Below are positions 4,630 through 6,004 of a stretch of 6,004 nt of DNA, piece by piece. The DNA is from Deltaproteobacteria bacterium. GTDB taxonomy: Bacteria > Desulfobacterota > Desulfobacteria > Desulfobacterales > SG8-13. The stretch lies in the NCBI GenBank assembly GCA_024639205.1, contig JAHEIV010000194.1:1-6004 (forward strand), in the 5' to 3' direction. Within the stretch, counting starts at the first letter, position 1. Each line of letters starts with the position of its first letter. A program made the position numbers and the translations under genes. The notes below the pieces were generated by a model. That model was not told where the DNA came from and did no database searches. It saw only the letters and a program-made list of their open reading frames with translations.

Positions 4630-4875
4630 ACCGGCGCTTTCTTACATTACAACTTCGATAATCGCCCAACCAATGGAAGATCGCCGGCCTCATCTTCGTT
4701 TGCCCTTGCTTGGCGATCGCCTGAGCAAAACACCTGGTGAAGTTTCGGGGATATGATCGCTGTTGTGTATTTCAAATGCGCAGCGTCAAAGGGAGAACCG
4801 GGTCACCTTCAATAACCGTCTACTTCCCTGATTCACTCACGGGCATCGGGGTGTCCGGCTTACAGGTGTTTGCAG
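4630..4875. other. Convergent spacer without a supportable gene
   Basis: This 246-base gap lies between the ends of the TPR gene and the CapA-like gene. It contains GATCGCC/GGCGATC (4679-4685/4712-4718), an inverted repeat with a 26-base spacer whose right arm is part of the 10-bp palindrome GGCGATCGCC (4712-4721). No T tract follows, so I cannot name a terminator for either gene. Short open frames here lack ribosome sites and family resemblance. Confidence 0.5.
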
Positions 4876-6004
4876 TTAGTTCCACTGCAGTGTCAGGCGA
4901 TTGCCCCCGTCAATGTGCACCCGCGTACCAAACGAAGCCCCCTCCCTGTTTAGCGTATCTTTGAGCCACCGCGCATCGGCGGCAGAGGCCCGTATAATTT
5001 GAAACCGTTTGACCTGTGTCGGCGTCATCTGCAGCCCGAGCAGCGTGCCGCTGGCCGGATCCATTGTCGCAAAGTACATCAGCGACAAATCCCCTCTGAA
5101 TTCTTCGTTTCCGCCAATGCCCTCGTAGTCGTTTAAAAAGTCACCGCACCCATACAAGATGAGCTTGTCACGGTAAACCTCAATGGCCCTGACGTGATGC
5201 GAGGAGTGCCCGTGAACGATATCCACGCCGGCCTCATCGATGAGCCGATGCGCAAAGTCGACCTGCGAACCGGAAATACGGTAGCCCCAGTTGCTGCCCC
5301 AGTGGACGGAGGCCACCACGATATCGCCCTTGCCCCTGACGGTCGCCACTTGCCGCCGGATGTCGACCAGGCTTTGATCGCCTAAATCACTGAGCAGATG
5401 CACCCCCGGCTTGGTCTCCGCTGCGCCCCAATCCGGTGGGATACCGCTGCTTGCCAGTCCGAAGGCAAACACCTTCACGCGCCCTTTGCCGGGCACCGTA
5501 ATTTCTGCCGCAGCCCGGGCCTCGGAAAGGTTGCCACCGGCGCCGGCTGTTTTAATGTCGGCGCCGTGCAGCGATTCAACGGTTTCGGAAAGGCCCGCAT
5601 AACCCCAGTCCAGCACGTGGTTGTTGGCCAGAGCACACATATCTATCCTGGCAGCGGTTAAAACCGGCATGTTTTTCGGGTGCATCCGGTAATTGATCCC
5701 TTTTGCCTTCCAGTGATCGCCGCTTGCAGTGACGCTGGTCTCTAAGTTAATGATCCGAACATCCGGCGCTGCCCGTTCCAATTCCTCCAGCGCATCGCCC
5801 CAAATGTACGAAAAATCGACCGGGGTTTCGATCGGACCGTTGGCCCGCTCTGCGATTCGGACATACCCGCGGGCACTTTTCATGTAAGGCTCGTAGATAA
5901 CCGGGTTGACGGGGTGCGGCAGCACCTGATCGATCCCCCTGCCGGTCATCACGTCCCCGCACAAAAAGATCGTTATCGAACCGGAGACCTTCGCGCGATC
6001 TTTT
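4876..6004 (-). CDS. CapA-family (poly-gamma-glutamate capsule/PGA_cap) metallophosphoesterase-like protein, N-terminus outside window
   Basis: 375 residues are visible (plus one base), ending at TAA (4876-4878); the start lies beyond the right edge. The frame runs unbroken to the edge, so apparent internal starts such as the TTG before CGDVMTGR are not the real start. Counting from the first visible codon, the CapA-type metallophosphatase motifs appear in order: CGDVMTGRG (15-23), NLETSVT (86-92), LANNHVLDWG (125-134), VHWGSNW (233-239), HGHSSHHV (264-271) and YGCGDFLND (284-292). The Asp, Asn and His residues in these motifs are those expected to hold two metals. CapA of Bacillus acts in poly-gamma-glutamate capsule synthesis, but many bacteria carry homologues outside capsule loci. 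None of capB, capC or other capsule genes is seen here, so the substrate is unknown. The full family is usually near 400 residues, so little is missing. It converges on the TPR gene. Confidence 0.93.
   Translation of the reverse strand, partial: KDRAKVSGSITIFLCGDVMTGRGIDQVLPHPVNPVIYEPYMKSARGYVRIAERANGPIETPVDFSYIWGDALEELERAAPDVRIINLETSVTASGDHWKAKGINYRMHPKNMPVLTAARIDMCALANNHVLDWGYAGLSETVESLHGADIKTAGAGGNLSEARAAAEITVPGKGRVKVFAFGLASSGIPPDWGAAETKPGVHLLSDLGDQSLVDIRRQVATVRGKGDIVVASVHWGSNWGYRISGSQVDFAHRLIDEAGVDIVHGHSSHHVRAIEVYRDKLILYGCGDFLNDYEGIGGNEEFRGDLSLMYFATMDPASGTLLGLQMTPTQVKRFQIIRASAADARWLKDTLNREGASFGTRVHIDGGNRLTLQWN

Noticed and set aside
4712..4721. GGCGATCGCC, resembling the cyanobacterial HIP1 repeat
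   Set aside because: Only one copy was noticed, and HIP1 is meaningful only when very frequent. The gene content does not suggest a cyanobacterium.
4883..4892. Palindrome CACTGCAGTG near the CapA-like gene end
   Set aside because: It lies within the coding sequence just before the stop and has no T tract or repeat partner; probably chance.
4737..4964. Plus-strand open frame of 75 codons after the TPR gene
   Set aside because: It begins with GTG, has no ribosome site and overlaps the C-terminal end of the CapA-like gene.

Overview
The window reads as chromosomal DNA of an anaerobic, moderately GC-rich bacterium, most likely a sulfate-reducing or related Desulfobacterota member. This placement is inferred from three things. 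There is a convincing selenocysteine gene. An iron-sulfur flavoprotein and a rubredoxin-like gene sit divergently, as is common in anaerobe redox loci. Strong Shine-Dalgarno sites accompany some TTG starts. No rRNA, tRNA, CRISPR array, transposase or phage gene was seen.

Layout. 1-1099 (minus): a rubredoxin-like protein lacking the usual N-terminal cysteine pair, followed 157 bases later by a DUF5996 protein that runs off the left edge. 1100-1290: a divergent control region with a promoter on each strand, a 7-bp inverted repeat between them and a hairpin in the plus-strand leader. 1291-2139 (plus): an iron-sulfur flavoprotein with a C-terminal zinc-ribbon-like Cys4 module. 2140-2247: convergent spacer with a good intrinsic terminator for the minus strand. 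2248-3146 (minus): a two-gene unit, an exported SH3-domain protein followed by a DinB-like protein. 3147-3451: a divergent control region. 3452-3760 (plus): a 102-residue membrane-anchored or exported heavy-metal-associated-like protein with an in-frame TGA at codon 45, read here as selenocysteine. 3761-3993: a structure-rich spacer with a probable terminator. 3994-4629 (plus): a protein with two membrane helices and TPR-like repeats. 4630-4875: a spacer with no convincing gene. 4876-6004 (minus): a CapA-family metallophosphoesterase-like protein whose N-terminus lies outside the window.

The main result is the selenoprotein. The reading frame continues for 57 codons after the TGA, and the two halves together form a complete beta-alpha-beta-beta-alpha domain. 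The TGA falls in the loop where this fold carries its first metal-binding cysteine. A small stem-loop with G in its apical loop starts 22 bases after the TGA, inside the spacing known for bacterial SECIS elements. A standard gene caller would split or miss the gene. The flavoprotein and rubredoxin-like protein may work together in electron transfer or oxygen defence, but this is inferred only from families and position. No pathway ties the remaining genes together.
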